Origin: Streptomyces sp. NBC_01571
GTDB taxonomy: Bacteria > Actinomycetota > Actinomycetes > Streptomycetales > Streptomycetaceae
Length of the DNA stretch: 64,000 bases
NCBI RefSeq assembly: GCF_026339875.1
Contig: NZ_JAPEPZ010000001.1
Coordinates: forward strand, 7,936,001 to 8,000,000
Reading direction: 5' to 3'
Shown: in pieces, positions 17,637 through 27,147 of the stretch
Layout: each line of letters starts with the position of its first letter
Numbering within the stretch: position 1 is the first letter of the stretch
The notes under the pieces: model-generated
The model's input: only the letters and a program-made list of their open reading frames with translations
Told to the model about the DNA's origin: nothing
Databases searched by the model: none
Made by a program: the position numbers and the translations under genes

Positions 17637-20305
17637 GCGCTTCCACGGACGAGGGGCGACCGGAGCCGGGAGGACCGGACGATCGGCTCCGGCAGACCGG
17701 GGCCCCGGACGACACGGGCGCGGTGAGCGCACCGGCCGGCCCTGACGGACCGGCGGGATCCACCGGATCCACCGGATCCACGGGATCGGCGGGACCGGCG
17801 GAGCCTGAGACGCCGAGCGGATCGGCGGGACCGGCGGGGCCTGAGACGCCGGGCGGATCGGCGGGACAGGCGGGACCGGCGGAGCCTGAGACGCCGGGCG
17901 GACCGGCGGGACCGGCGGGACCGGCGGGACCGGCGGGGCCTGAGACGCCGGGCGGATCGGCGGGACAGGCCGAGACCGCGGGAGCGGACGGACCGGGAGA
18001 AGCCCGCGCCGGAGGATCCTCACGCCCCGCGATCGAAGGCGCGCGCCCCGCCGACGCGGCCCGCCGTGCCCTGCGGGCCGCGCGGGAGCGCGAAGGACGG
18101 GGCGCGGCGGCCGGGGACGAGCCGGGCCCGCCGACCGAGGCGACTGCGGTCACCCCGGTCACTCCGACCGGCCGACCGGGCGACGCGGCCCGTCAGGCGC
18201 TGCGCCGCGCCGCCGCCAGGGGCAGCGTCCCTGGTGCCGGTGCCGGTGCCGGTGCCGGTGCCGGTGCCGGTGAAGCGTCGGCTGCCGAGGGCACTTCCGG
18301 GCCGACCCCGGAGCCCGCGGCGGCGGAGCCCACGTCCGGTGAACAATTTGCGGTGCGTGGGTCCACCGCCACGGACGCGACCGGACCGGACGGCCGGATC
18401 GGTACGGCCCCGGGCGGCACGCGTCCCGGTGATGCCGCCCGCCAGGCCCTGCGCGCCGCACGCGGCGAAGCACGGCAGGCGCGGACGGAGGCCGAGGGCG
18501 AGGCGGCCAAGGCCCGACGCCGGTTCGCCGACCGCACACCGCCGACCGGTTCTCCGGCCCGGCGGACCCCGCCTGCCCACGACCCGGGAGCGCGGACCCG
18601 GGACGTACGGGACCTCCTCGCCGGAGCCTTCGAGCTGCCCGACACCGATCCCCGACCCCGTACGACGCGACCGCCGAGCCGCGACGCCACGCAGCTGCCC
18701 GGCGTGCCTTCCGCCGCGCGTCCGGAGACGCCCGACGCAGGGACGCGAAACCGCCGGCCCGCGCCCTCGGCAGCCCCTCGGGAGGACATCGCGGGGGTCG
18801 AGCCCGCGGGGCCTGCCGAGCCCGCCGAGGACACGGAGGCCGCCGAGAACACGGAGGCCGCCGGGTCGACCGCCCCGGCCACGGAGACCGGTGGGACGAC
18901 CGCGGAGAGCACACGGCCCACCCGGGCGATCCGGGCGACTTCCCGGAATGCGCGGGCCTTCGCGACGACGGAGCCCCCCGAGGGCGATTCCGCCGTGCCG
19001 GGGGAGCGGAGCGCCCCCGGCACGGGCCGGCTGCCGCGGTCCATGGGGTCCCCTGGGCGGGACGGGGAGCTGCGCCGTACGTTCCCCACCCTCCCGGCAC
19101 GTACGCCGGACGATGAGGCGTTCGCGCGGACGTGGTGGGGCAATGCCTGGGTGAGCGCCCTGGAGGATGGCGCGCTCGACGCGGCTCGGCTGGCGCGGGG
19201 GCGGGCCTACGCGGACAAGGGGCGGGTCGACGCCATCACGGTCACCCCGGGGCTGGTGCTGGCGTACGTGCACGGGAGCCGTCCGCGGCCCTACCGCGTG
19301 CAGGTGACCCTGCGGACGCTGGACGACGGGGACTGGGACCGCTTCCTCGACGCGGCCGCCGAGCGGCCCGGCCACATCGCGGCGCTGCTCGACAAGGAGA
19401 TGCCCCGCTCCCTCGCCGACTGCGGGATCGACCTGCTTCCCGGCCCCGGCGACCTCGCACCGCACTGCAGCTGCCCCGACTCCGGCCACCCCTGCAAACA
19501 CGCGGCGGCGCTCTGCTACGAGACGGCACGTCTGCTGGACGAGGACCCGTTCGTCCTGCTTCTGCTGCGCGGCCGGGGCGAGCGTGAGCTGCTCGACGGA
19601 CTCTCCCGCCGCAACGCGGCCCGTGCGGCCCGCGCCGCCCAGGAGCAGGAGCCTGCGTCCCTCCCCGGCGTACGAGCCCGGGACGCCCTCGCCCGCCGGA
19701 GCCTGCCGCCCCTTCCGGCCCCCCTCCCCGCGCCCGCGCACCCCGAGCAGCCGCCGACCTACCCGGGTGCACCGGGCGGTCCGGACCCGTTCGCGCTGGA
19801 CCAGTTGGCCACGGACGCGGCGGCCCGCGCACACGCGCTGCTGACCGCGGGCCGTGACCCGGTTGCGGAGCTGACCCTCTGGCAGGACGCGGTTCGGCTC
19901 GCCGCCGCCCGCCCCGGTTCCGGACTCACCGCGGCCACGCGCGCCCTCTACTCCTCGCTCGCCTCGGCCGCCGGCCGCACCCCGGCCGACCTGGCGCGTG
20001 CGGTCGCCGCCTGGCGCCAGGGCGGACTCGAGGGGCTGAGCGTCCTCGAGGAGCCGTGGGACCCGCCCGCGGGCCGCTTCGACCGAGCCCGCCCGCTCCT
20101 GCTCGCCGCCGACCTCCCCGCCTTCCGCCCCTGGCGCAACCACCTCACGCACCCCCGCGGCCACGCCCAACTGCGCCTGGGCCACGACGGTCTCTGGTAT
20201 GCGTACGAATCGGAGCCCGGTCAGGACGACTGGTGGCCGCGCGGCACCCCCGACCTCGACCCCGTCGGCGCCCTCACGGGCCTCGGCGCACCCGGGGAGT
20301 TCTGA
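17633..20305 (+). CDS. SWIM zinc-finger protein with repeat-rich linker
   Basis: Partner of the SNF2 helicase, 890 aa. Residues 1-500 are low-complexity and probably disordered. They include a collagen-like Gly-Pro-Ala/ETPGG repeat (about 40-118), a GAGAGA run (near 203-214) and three copies of a (R)PxDAARxALRxAR motif at about 137, 180 and 263. The conserved domain starts near residue 485 (FARTWWGNAWVSALED) and carries the SWIM motif CSCPDSGHPCKH (about 612), a zinc-binding fold for nucleic acid or protein contact. The C-terminal 200 residues follow the family's pattern. The start overlaps the helicase stop (GTGA). Confidence 0.88.
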   Translation: MSASTDEGRPEPGGPDDRLRQTGAPDDTGAVSAPAGPDGPAGSTGSTGSTGSAGPAEPETPSGSAGPAGPETPGGSAGQAGPAEPETPGGPAGPAGPAGPAGPETPGGSAGQAETAGADGPGEARAGGSSRPAIEGARPADAARRALRAAREREGRGAAAGDEPGPPTEATAVTPVTPTGRPGDAARQALRRAAARGSVPGAGAGAGAGAGAGEASAAEGTSGPTPEPAAAEPTSGEQFAVRGSTATDATGPDGRIGTAPGGTRPGDAARQALRAARGEARQARTEAEGEAAKARRRFADRTPPTGSPARRTPPAHDPGARTRDVRDLLAGAFELPDTDPRPRTTRPPSRDATQLPGVPSAARPETPDAGTRNRRPAPSAAPREDIAGVEPAGPAEPAEDTEAAENTEAAGSTAPATETGGTTAESTRPTRAIRATSRNARAFATTEPPEGDSAVPGERSAPGTGRLPRSMGSPGRDGELRRTFPTLPARTPDDEAFARTWWGNAWVSALEDGALDAARLARGRAYADKGRVDAITVTPGLVLAYVHGSRPRPYRVQVTLRTLDDGDWDRFLDAAAERPGHIAALLDKEMPRSLADCGIDLLPGPGDLAPHCSCPDSGHPCKHAAALCYETARLLDEDPFVLLLLRGRGERELLDGLSRRNAARAARAAQEQEPASLPGVRARDALARRSLPPLPAPLPAPAHPEQPPTYPGAPGGPDPFALDQLATDAAARAHALLTAGRDPVAELTLWQDAVRLAAARPGSGLTAATRALYSSLASAAGRTPADLARAVAAWRQGGLEGLSVLEEPWDPPAGRFDRARPLLLAADLPAFRPWRNHLTHPRGHAQLRLGHDGLWYAYESEPGQDDWWPRGTPDLDPVGALTGLGAPGEF
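17752..17985 (+). repeat. Intragenic minisatellite in the SWIM gene
   Basis: Tandem imperfect units of 27-60 bp built from GGATCGGCGGGACCGGCGG and CCTGAGACGCCGGGCGG encode Gly-Ser-Ala-Gly-Pro-Ala and PETPGG blocks. A hexanucleotide run (GGTGCC, about seven copies) lies at 18233-18275. All units are multiples of three, so length changes keep the frame. Confidence 0.8.
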
Positions 20306-20315
20306 CGCGAACCCG

Positions 20316-20347
20316 CGCGAGGCCGTCTCCCAGGCGGCGGCCTCGCG
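20316..20347. terminator. Bidirectional hairpin between SWIM and LysR genes
   Basis: A perfect 10-bp stem CGCGAGGCCG/CGGCCTCGCG with a 12-base loop, 11 bp after the SWIM stop and 42 bp after the LysR stop. Confidence 0.6.
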
Positions 20348-20388
20348 GGTGGAGCACTCACGCCGGAGTGGGGCGTGCTCGTCGCGAC

Positions 20389-21276
20389 TCAGGTCCGCAC
20401 GCACTGTTCGATGATCGAGGCGACGTGCTGTACCGCGGGTGGGTTGCGGTGTGCCCGGCGGGCCAGGACGAGGTCGATGGTCTCCGTCTCGGCGAGCGGC
20501 ACGTAGGTCACGCCGTCGAGCCGCAGGCTCCGCACCGACTGCGGCACGAGCGCGACGCCGTGCCCCGCGGCCACGAGGACGACGAGGGTCGCGGTCTCGC
20601 CGACCTCGATGAGGGACGAGGGCTGGAAACCGGCCCGGGCGCAGGCTGACAGGACGCGGTCGTACATGGCGGACCGCGGCTGCGAGGGGTGGACGACGAA
20701 GGGCTCGTCGGCCAGCGCGCTCAGCGCGATGCGCTGGTCGGCCGCGAGCGGATGGTGGGCCGGCAGCACGGCCATCAGGGGTTCGGTGCGCAGTGGCGTG
20801 ATGCGCACCCCTTCGGCCCCGGCCGCGCCCGCACGGGACACGGCGAGATCGTAGACGCCGGTGAGCAGGCCGTCCACGAGCTCCGGGGTGATCAGTTCAC
20901 CGCGCAGGTCAAGGGTGAGGCGAGGCAGCTCGGACCGTACGGTGCGGGCGACACGGGGCAGGACGTCGTAGGTGGCGGTTCCGATGAACCCGACGGAGAC
21001 GCGGCCGGCGTGGCCGGTGGCGAGCTCCGCCATGTGGACGCGTGCGCGTTCGGCCTCGGTGACCAGCGTGCGGGCGTACGGGGTCAGGTGACGGCCCGCC
21101 TCGGTGAGTTCCACGTGCCGGGTCGAGCGGTGGAAGAGGGCGATGCCGAGCTCGCGTTCCAGCGCCTTGATCTGCTGGGAGAGGGCCGGCTGGGCGACGT
21201 GCAGGCGGGCCGCCGCGCGCCCGAAGTGGCACTCCTCCGCGAGAGTGAGGAAATAGCGGGCCTGACGCAGTTCCAT
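20389..21276 (-). CDS. LysR-family regulator of the aromatic pathway
   Basis: LysR-type regulator, 295 aa. The N-terminal winged helix (MELRQARYFLTLAEECHFGR, AARLHVAQPALSQQIKALER) is followed by a periplasmic-binding-like effector domain (VSVGFIGTATYDVLP, GVALVPQSVRSL). The ATG at 21276 gives the canonical MELRQ start. It is divergent from the thiolase gene of the 3-oxoadipate branch, with a palindrome in the gap, the usual arrangement for a LysR activator that responds to a pathway intermediate. Confidence 0.92.
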   Translation of the reverse strand: MELRQARYFLTLAEECHFGRAAARLHVAQPALSQQIKALERELGIALFHRSTRHVELTEAGRHLTPYARTLVTEAERARVHMAELATGHAGRVSVGFIGTATYDVLPRVARTVRSELPRLTLDLRGELITPELVDGLLTGVYDLAVSRAGAAGAEGVRITPLRTEPLMAVLPAHHPLAADQRIALSALADEPFVVHPSQPRSAMYDRVLSACARAGFQPSSLIEVGETATLVVLVAAGHGVALVPQSVRSLRLDGVTYVPLAETETIDLVLARRAHRNPPAVQHVASIIEQCVRT

Positions 21277-21288
21277 GGACCCCAGCTT

Positions 21289-21303
21289 ATAAGGCCACCT
21301 TAT
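21289..21303. promoter_or_regulatory. Putative LysR box ATAAGG-N3-CCTTAT
   Basis: A perfect 6+3+6 palindrome between the LysR start (21276) and the thiolase start. It resembles the ATAACC-N4-GGTTAT type of site known for PcaQ-like LysR regulators, but with different inner bases and a 3-bp spacer. AT-richness is unusual for the region. Confidence 0.6.
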
Positions 21304-21359
21304 TAATCGCTCGATACTGTGTCTTGGACGCGATGAAGCGGGCGACCTACCGTGAAGAC

Positions 21360-22565
21360 GTGACCGACAGTTATGTGTACGCAGCGGCAAGGACACCCTT
21401 CGGACGGTTCTCCGGCGCCCTCGCCGGCATCCGGCCCGACGATCTCGCGGCGCTCGCCGTGAACGGCGTCCTGGCCAAGGTGCCGGGGCTCGATCCGAGC
21501 GCTATCGACGACGTGGTCTGGGGAAACGCCAACGGCGCCGGCGAGGACAACCGCAACGTCGGCCGGATGGCCGTGCTCCTGGCCGGGCTGCCCACCTCGG
21601 TGCCCGCCACGACCGTCAACCGGCTGTGCGGCTCCTCCCTGGACGCGGCGATCATCGCCTCCCGGGCCATCGAGACCGGTGACGCCGACATCGTGCTCAC
21701 CGGCGGCGTGGAATCGATGACCCGGGCTCCGTGGGTGCTGCCCAAGCCCGAGCGCGGCTATCCCGTCGGCGACGTGACCGCCGTGTCCACGGCGGTCGGC
21801 TGGCGGCTGGTCAACGAGCGCATGCCGAAGGAGTGGACGGTCTCCCTGGGCGAGGCCAACGAGCAGTTGGCCGACCGTTTCCACGTCCCGCGGCAGCGGC
21901 AGGACGAGTTCGCCGTCCGCTCCCACAACCTCGCCGACGCCGCCTGGGAGGCAGGCTTCTACGACGACCTGGTGACGCCGGTCGCGACCGACGGCAAAGG
22001 CGGCACGCTCGCCCGCGACGAGGGCATCAGGCCCGGGTCCACGATCGACAAGCTGGCCGCTCTCAGGCCGGCCTTCCGCCCCGACGGGGTGATCACGGCG
22101 GGCAACTCCTCGCCGCTGAACGACGGCGCCTCCGCCGTGCTGCTCGGGTCAGGGGCCGCCGCCCCACGTATCGGTGCCGATCCGCTGGCCCGCATAGCCG
22201 GGCGCGGAGTGTTCGCACTGGATCCGCAGATGTTCGGCTTCGCGCCGGTGGAGGCGGCGAACCGGGCCCTGAAGAGCGCGGGCATCACCTGGTCCGACGT
22301 GTCCGCGGTCGAACTCAACGAGGCGTTCGCGGTGCAGGCGGTGGCCTGCGTGGACGCCTGGAAGATCGACCCCGCGATCGTCAACGCCAAGGGCGGGGCC
22401 ATCGCCCTCGGCCACCCGCTGGGCGCTTCCGGCGGCAGGCTCCTGGGCACGCTCGCCCACCGGCTGAAGGAGTCCGGCGGGAGATGGGGCGTCGCGGCGA
22501 TCTGCATCGGCGTGGGCCAGGCGCTCACCGTCGTCCTGGAGAACGTCACGGAGACCGGCCGATGA
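21360..22565 (+). CDS. pcaF: Thiolase, 3-oxoadipyl-CoA type
   Basis: Thiolase that in this context cleaves 3-oxoadipyl-CoA to succinyl-CoA and acetyl-CoA, the last step of the pathway. From GTG 21360 it is 401 aa and the nucleophile Cys in NRLCGSSLDAA falls at residue 90, as in standard thiolases; an ATG at 21333 is an alternative. The other catalytic residues are His in IALGHPLGASG and Cys in ICIGVGQ, where GVGQ replaces the common GGGQ. It overlaps the CoA-transferase gene by ATGA. Family alone cannot exclude another acyl-CoA substrate; the neighbours support PcaF. Confidence 0.87.
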   Translation: MTDSYVYAAARTPFGRFSGALAGIRPDDLAALAVNGVLAKVPGLDPSAIDDVVWGNANGAGEDNRNVGRMAVLLAGLPTSVPATTVNRLCGSSLDAAIIASRAIETGDADIVLTGGVESMTRAPWVLPKPERGYPVGDVTAVSTAVGWRLVNERMPKEWTVSLGEANEQLADRFHVPRQRQDEFAVRSHNLADAAWEAGFYDDLVTPVATDGKGGTLARDEGIRPGSTIDKLAALRPAFRPDGVITAGNSSPLNDGASAVLLGSGAAAPRIGADPLARIAGRGVFALDPQMFGFAPVEAANRALKSAGITWSDVSAVELNEAFAVQAVACVDAWKIDPAIVNAKGGAIALGHPLGASGGRLLGTLAHRLKESGGRWGVAAICIGVGQALTVVLENVTETGR

Positions 22566-23230
22566 CCATGCGGGTGTGTGACCACGCCGACGAGGCCGTC
22601 GCCGGGATCGAGGACGGCTCGACGGTGCTCGTCGGCGGCTTCGGGATGGCCGGAATGCCGGTCGATCTGATCGACGCGCTCATCCGCCAGGGCGCGAAGG
22701 ACCTGACGGTCGTCTCCAACAACGCCGGCAACGGCGACACGGGGCTGGCCGCGCTGCTGGCGAAGGGACGGGTCCGTAAAGTCGTCTGTTCCTTCCCCCG
22801 ACAGTCCGACTCGTACGTCTTCGACGGCCTCTACCGGGCCGGCAAGCTGGAGCTGGAAGTGGTGCCGCAGGGCAACCTCGCGGAGCGGATCAGGGCGGCC
22901 GGTGCGGGTATCGGCGCCTTCTTCTGCCCCACCGGTGCCGGGACCCTGCTGGCCGAGGGCAAGGAGACCCGCGTCATCGACGGCCGTACCTACGTCCTGG
23001 AGTACCCGATCAAGGGCGACGTCGCGTTGATCGGCGCCCACCGGGCCGATCGCATGGGCAACCTCGTCTACCGCAAGACCGCCCGCAACTTCGGGCCCGT
23101 CATGGCCACCGCCGCGACCACCGTGGTCGCACAGGTCCGCGAGATCGTCGACACCGGCATGATCGACCCCGAGACCGTGGTGACGCCGAGCATCTATGTC
23201 GACCGCGTGGTGCAGGAGGCGACCGCATGA
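22562..23230 (+). CDS. pcaI: 3-oxoadipate CoA-transferase subunit A
   Basis: Alpha subunit (222 aa) of a class I CoA-transferase that moves CoA from succinyl-CoA to 3-oxoadipate. Motifs include VLVGGFGMAGMP (glycine-rich CoA loop), VSNNAG and GAFFCPTGAGTLLAEGKE. It overlaps the thiolase upstream (ATGA) and subunit B downstream (ATGA), giving strict coupling of the three genes. Confidence 0.88.
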   Translation: MTMRVCDHADEAVAGIEDGSTVLVGGFGMAGMPVDLIDALIRQGAKDLTVVSNNAGNGDTGLAALLAKGRVRKVVCSFPRQSDSYVFDGLYRAGKLELEVVPQGNLAERIRAAGAGIGAFFCPTGAGTLLAEGKETRVIDGRTYVLEYPIKGDVALIGAHRADRMGNLVYRKTARNFGPVMATAATTVVAQVREIVDTGMIDPETVVTPSIYVDRVVQEATA

Positions 23231-23901
23231 ACCCGATCCGACGCACGACGGACAGTGAGCGCGGCCCGCTGGACAAGTCCGAGATCGCCGCCCTGGTGGC
23301 CCGCGACATTCCCCACGGCTCGTTCGTCAATCTCGGCATCGGCCAGCCGACACTCGTGGCCGACCACCTGCCGGCCGACTCCGGTGTGGTGCTCCACACC
23401 GAGAACGGCATGCTCAACATGGGTCCCGCCGCCCAGGGCGAGGAGATCGACCACGACCTCACCAACGCCGGCAAGGTTCCCGTGACCGAACCGCCCGGAG
23501 CGGCCTACTTCCACCACGCGGACTCCTTCGCCATGATGCGCGGCGGACACCTGGACATCTGTGTCCTGGGCGCCTTCCAGGTCTCCGCGGCCGGAGACCT
23601 CGCCAACTGGCACACCGGCGCGCCCGACGCCATCCCCGCCGTCGGCGGAGCCATGGACCTGGCGATCGGTGCCAAGAAGGTCTTCGTCATGATGACGCTG
23701 TTCACGAAGAGCGGCGCCAGCAAGCTGGTTCCCCGGTGCACCTACCCGCTGACCGGGCTGGGCTGCGTCGACCGCGTCTACACCGACCTCGCGGTCTTCG
23801 ACATCACCCCGGCGGGCGTCGCGGTGCGCGAGACCTTCGGCATCACCGTCGACGACCTCGCGGGCCGCCTCGAACTGCCGCTCCTGCCCGCCGCGGCCTG
23901 A
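23227..23901 (+). CDS. pcaJ: 3-oxoadipate CoA-transferase subunit B
   Basis: Beta subunit (224 aa) with the active-site glutamate in HTENGMLNMGP, which forms the glutamyl-CoA thioester, plus FVNLGIGQPTLVADHL and GGHLDICVLGAFQV. Distinction from acetoacetate CoA-transferase rests on context: the hydroxyquinol pathway genes next door produce 3-oxoadipate. Confidence 0.88.
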   Translation: MNPIRRTTDSERGPLDKSEIAALVARDIPHGSFVNLGIGQPTLVADHLPADSGVVLHTENGMLNMGPAAQGEEIDHDLTNAGKVPVTEPPGAAYFHHADSFAMMRGGHLDICVLGAFQVSAAGDLANWHTGAPDAIPAVGGAMDLAIGAKKVFVMMTLFTKSGASKLVPRCTYPLTGLGCVDRVYTDLAVFDITPAGVAVRETFGITVDDLAGRLELPLLPAAA

Positions 23902-24291
23902 CGCCCACTCAAAATCCGTACGACGCCCGGCTTCCGGGTCGGATCCGGCTGCCCCGGCGGTCCTGGCCGGCCGGTGATCCGAGCCGGAGAACACCGTCTC
24001 CGCCGGCCCCCACCGCAAGGCCGTGTTCGGGGGCGGCGGGGCGGACAGGGACCTCTCCGACACGGACCCGACACGGACCCGACGGACTCGGCGCGGACCC
24101 GACACCGACCGGAACGGACCCGACACCGACCGGCGCGGACCCGGCGCGCCCGCGGCCCGCCGGTCCTTCCCGAATCCGCCACTCCTTGGCATTCCCGCCG
24201 ACATCGCCGCACGCCATTCCGTGCCCGCCCGCCCGGTCCCACACTGACGTCTCCGGCAGTGCCGCCGGATTCACGAAAGGCCATCACGAAC
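23902..24291 (+). other. 390-bp gap with short tandem repeats
   Basis: No gene recognised. From 24055 to 24150 the sequence is built of CGGACCCGACACNGACC-type repeats with a period near 22 bp (for example CGGACCCGACACCGACCGG twice). The gap separates the coupled thiolase/CoA-transferase genes from the ring-cleavage genes. A separate promoter may lie before 24292, but none is clear. Confidence 0.5.
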
Positions 24292-26085
24292 ATGCCGGAA
24301 TTCAACGACGGGACCCCAGAGACCGAACTGCCCTCCGACTCCATCGTGACCACAGAGGTCGTCGTCGTAGGCTCCGGGCCGGCGGGCGCCTCCGCCGCAC
24401 TGCTGCTGTCGACACTGGGCGTCGACACCATCATGATCACCAAGTACCGGTGGACCGCGAACACGCCCCGCGCGCACATCACCAACCAGCGCGCCATGGA
24501 GGTCTTCCGCGACCTCGGCATCGAGTCCCAGGTCCTCGCGGACGCGACCGAGCACGGCCTCGTCGGGGACACCGTGTTCTGCACGAGCATCACCGGAGAG
24601 GAGATCGGCCGCATCCACACCTGGGGGACCCGCCCCGACCGTGAGGCCGACTACCGGCTCGCTTCCCCCTGCCTGACCGTGGACATCCCCCAGACCTACC
24701 TGGAACCGATCCTGGTACGGAACGCGACACAGCGCGGTGCCCACACACGGTTCTCCACCGAGTACCTCTCCCACACCCAGGACGCCGACGGCGTCACCGT
24801 CGAGGTTCTCGACCGTCTGACCGGCGCGCGGTACAGCATTCGCGCCAAGTACCTGATCGGCGCCGACGGCGCCCGCTCGAAGGTGGCCGCCGACATCGGT
24901 CTGCCGTTCGAGGGCGCGATGGACATCGCCGGATCGATGAACATCACCTTCAAGGCGGACATCTCCCGGTACGTCTCGCACCGGCCCTCCGTCCTGTACT
25001 GGGTCGTACAGCCGGGTTCCGACGTGGGCGGCATCGGCGCGGGCCTGGTTCGCATGATCCGCCCCTGGAACGAGTGGCTGATCGTGTGGGGCTACGACAT
25101 CGCCGACGAGCCCCCCGTCGTCGACGAGCGGGCGGCGATCCAGATCGTACGGAATCTCCTCGGCATGCCGGACCTGGACGTCGAGATCACGGGCACCAGC
25201 CTCTGGGGCAACAACGAGATGTACGCGACCCGCCTGCACCTCGGCCGGGTGTTCTGCGCCGGCGACGCCGTGCACCGGCACCCGCCGAGCAACGGCCTGG
25301 GCTCCAACACCTCGGTCCAGGACGCCTACAACCTCGCCTGGAAGCTGGCCGCCGTGCTCAGAGGCCAGGCCGCTCCGGCGCTGCTGGACACCTACACCGA
25401 CGAACGCGCCCCCGTCGCGGAACGCATCGTGAAGCGGGCCAACCGGTCCGGCCGGGAGTTCGTGGACATCTTCCGGTCCCTCGGCGTCCTCGACGCGCGG
25501 ACCGAGGCGGAAATGACCGCCGCGATCGAGGAACGCAAGGACAACACCCCCGCCGGCGCCGCCAAACGGGCCGCGCTCGTACGAGCCATGGACCTGAAGA
25601 ACTACGAGTTCAACGCGCACGGCGTCGAACTGGGCCAGTTCTACGCCTCCTCGGCCGTCCTGTCCGACGGGTCCGCTCGCCCCGCCCCCACCCGGGACAC
25701 CGACCTCTACTACGAGATGTCCACGGTTCCCGGCTCCCATCTGCCGCACGCCTGGGTCGGCGACAGCAGCCGCCGCCTCGCGCTGATGGACCTGGCCCCC
25801 TACACCCGGTGGACACTGCTCACCGGCATCGCCGGCGAGGCGTGGTCACAGGCGGGCGAGAAGATAGCCCAGGAACTCGGCGTCCCGCTCGAGACCGTCG
25901 TCATCGGGCCGGGCCGTGAGGTCACCGACCTGTACTACGACTGGGCGAAGCTGCGCGAGGTCGAGGAGAGCGGAGTGCTGCTGGTGCGCCCGGACAAGCA
26001 CATCGCGTGGCGCGCCACGACCCTGCCCGAAAACCCCGAGGACCAACTGCGACAGGTCCTGCTCTCGATCCTGGGAAGGGACTGA
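24292..26085 (+). CDS. FAD-dependent aromatic hydroxylase (phenol/resorcinol monooxygenase)
   Basis: Single-component flavoprotein hydroxylase, 597 aa, matching TfdB/phenol-monooxygenase-type enzymes in length. FAD-binding motifs are VVVVGSGPAGASAALLLS (residues about 22-39), YLIGADGARSKVA and the GD motif VFCAGDAVHRHPPSNGLGSN. A thioredoxin-like C-terminal domain follows. Together with the hydroxyquinol dioxygenase and maleylacetate reductase downstream, the likely reaction is hydroxylation of resorcinol (or a related phenol) to hydroxyquinol with NAD(P)H and O2. The substrate is inferred from context. The ATG at 24292 was chosen; six bases separate the gene from the reductase. Confidence 0.85.
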   Translation: MPEFNDGTPETELPSDSIVTTEVVVVGSGPAGASAALLLSTLGVDTIMITKYRWTANTPRAHITNQRAMEVFRDLGIESQVLADATEHGLVGDTVFCTSITGEEIGRIHTWGTRPDREADYRLASPCLTVDIPQTYLEPILVRNATQRGAHTRFSTEYLSHTQDADGVTVEVLDRLTGARYSIRAKYLIGADGARSKVAADIGLPFEGAMDIAGSMNITFKADISRYVSHRPSVLYWVVQPGSDVGGIGAGLVRMIRPWNEWLIVWGYDIADEPPVVDERAAIQIVRNLLGMPDLDVEITGTSLWGNNEMYATRLHLGRVFCAGDAVHRHPPSNGLGSNTSVQDAYNLAWKLAAVLRGQAAPALLDTYTDERAPVAERIVKRANRSGREFVDIFRSLGVLDARTEAEMTAAIEERKDNTPAGAAKRAALVRAMDLKNYEFNAHGVELGQFYASSAVLSDGSARPAPTRDTDLYYEMSTVPGSHLPHAWVGDSSRRLALMDLAPYTRWTLLTGIAGEAWSQAGEKIAQELGVPLETVVIGPGREVTDLYYDWAKLREVEESGVLLVRPDKHIAWRATTLPENPEDQLRQVLLSILGRD

Positions 26086-26091
26086 GCCACG

Positions 26092-27147
26092 ATGCGTTTC
26101 CACCACGACACCCTGCCGCAGAGGGTGCACTTCGCCTCCGGCGAGGCGGCGGAGAGCCTCACGGACGAGATCGCCTCCCTCGGCGCCCGCCGCGTGATGG
26201 TGATCGCCGGCGCGGGTGAGCGCGAGATCGCCGAGCGCGTCACGGGCGGCCTGCCCGTCGTCCACCGGCACGACGACGTCGTGATGCACGTCCCCGTCGA
26301 GGTCGCCGAACGAGCCCGCGAGGCAGCCGCCGCGCACGACGCCGACGTCCTGGTCAGCATCGGCGGAGGCTCGACCACCGGTCTGGCCAAAGCGGTCGCG
26401 CTCACCACCGGGCTGCCGATCGTCGCCGTTCCCACCACCTACGCCGGTTCCGAGGCCACCCCCGTCTGGGGACTGACCGAGGGCTCCGCCAAGACCACCG
26501 GCACCGACCACAAGGTCCTGCCGCGTGCGATCGTCTACGACGCCACGCTGACGCTGACCCTGCCCGCCGGCCTGAGCGCCGCCTCCGGCCTCAACGCCGT
26601 GGCGCACTGCGTCGACTCCCTGTGGGCCCCTCGCACCGACCCCGTCAACCAGACCCTCGCCGCCGAGGGGGTCCGGGCGCTCCGCACCGGACTGCCCATG
26701 GTCGTCAAGGAACCCGACGCACTGCCCGGCCGTGAGCAGGCGCTCTACGGCGCCTACCTGTCGGCCCTGGCCTTCGCGTCCGCCGGATCAGGGCTCCACC
26801 ACAAGATCTGCCACGTACTGGGAGGCATGTTCAACCTCCCGCACGCCGCCACCCACGCCGTCGTCCTCCCGTACGTCCTCGCCTTCAACGGGGCCGCGGC
26901 CCCCGAAGCCGAGACACGCCTCGCCGCGGCCTTCGGCACACCCACCGCCCGGGAGGGGCTCGCCCGGCTGCGCGACCAGCTCGACGCACCGCGCTCGCTG
27001 CGCGACCTCGGCATGCCGTCCGGCGGCATCGCCTCAGCGGCCGAGGCCGTGGTCGCCGCCGCCCCGGCCGGCAACCCGAGCCCGGTCACCCTGCCGGCGA
27101 TCACCGACCTGCTCCGTACGGCCTGGGAAGGAGCCGAACCGCGATGA
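26092..27147 (+). CDS. Maleylacetate reductase
   Basis: Iron-alcohol-dehydrogenase-fold enzyme, 351 aa, reducing maleylacetate to 3-oxoadipate with NAD(P)H. It starts with [18 protein letters not shown], has the dinucleotide loop [16 protein letters not shown] and [15 protein letters not shown], and metal-region histidines in [18 protein letters not shown] and [14 protein letters not shown]. It overlaps the dioxygenase by ATGA and performs the step between ring cleavage and CoA activation. Confidence 0.92.
   Translation: MRFHHDTLPQRVHFASGEAAESLTDEIASLGARRVMVIAGAGEREIAERVTGGLPVVHRHDDVVMHVPVEVAERAREAAAAHDADVLVSIGGGSTTGLAKAVALTTGLPIVAVPTTYAGSEATPVWGLTEGSAKTTGTDHKVLPRAIVYDATLTLTLPAGLSAASGLNAVAHCVDSLWAPRTDPVNQTLAAEGVRALRTGLPMVVKEPDALPGREQALYGAYLSALAFASAGSGLHHKICHVLGGMFNLPHAATHAVVLPYVLAFNGAAAPEAETRLAAAFGTPTAREGLARLRDQLDAPRSLRDLGMPSGGIASAAEAVVAAAPAGNPSPVTLPAITDLLRTAWEGAEPR

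Noticed and set aside
18020..20404. 794-codon minus-strand frame opposite the SWIM gene
   Set aside because: Shadow frame; the plus strand carries the zinc motif and the operon overlap.
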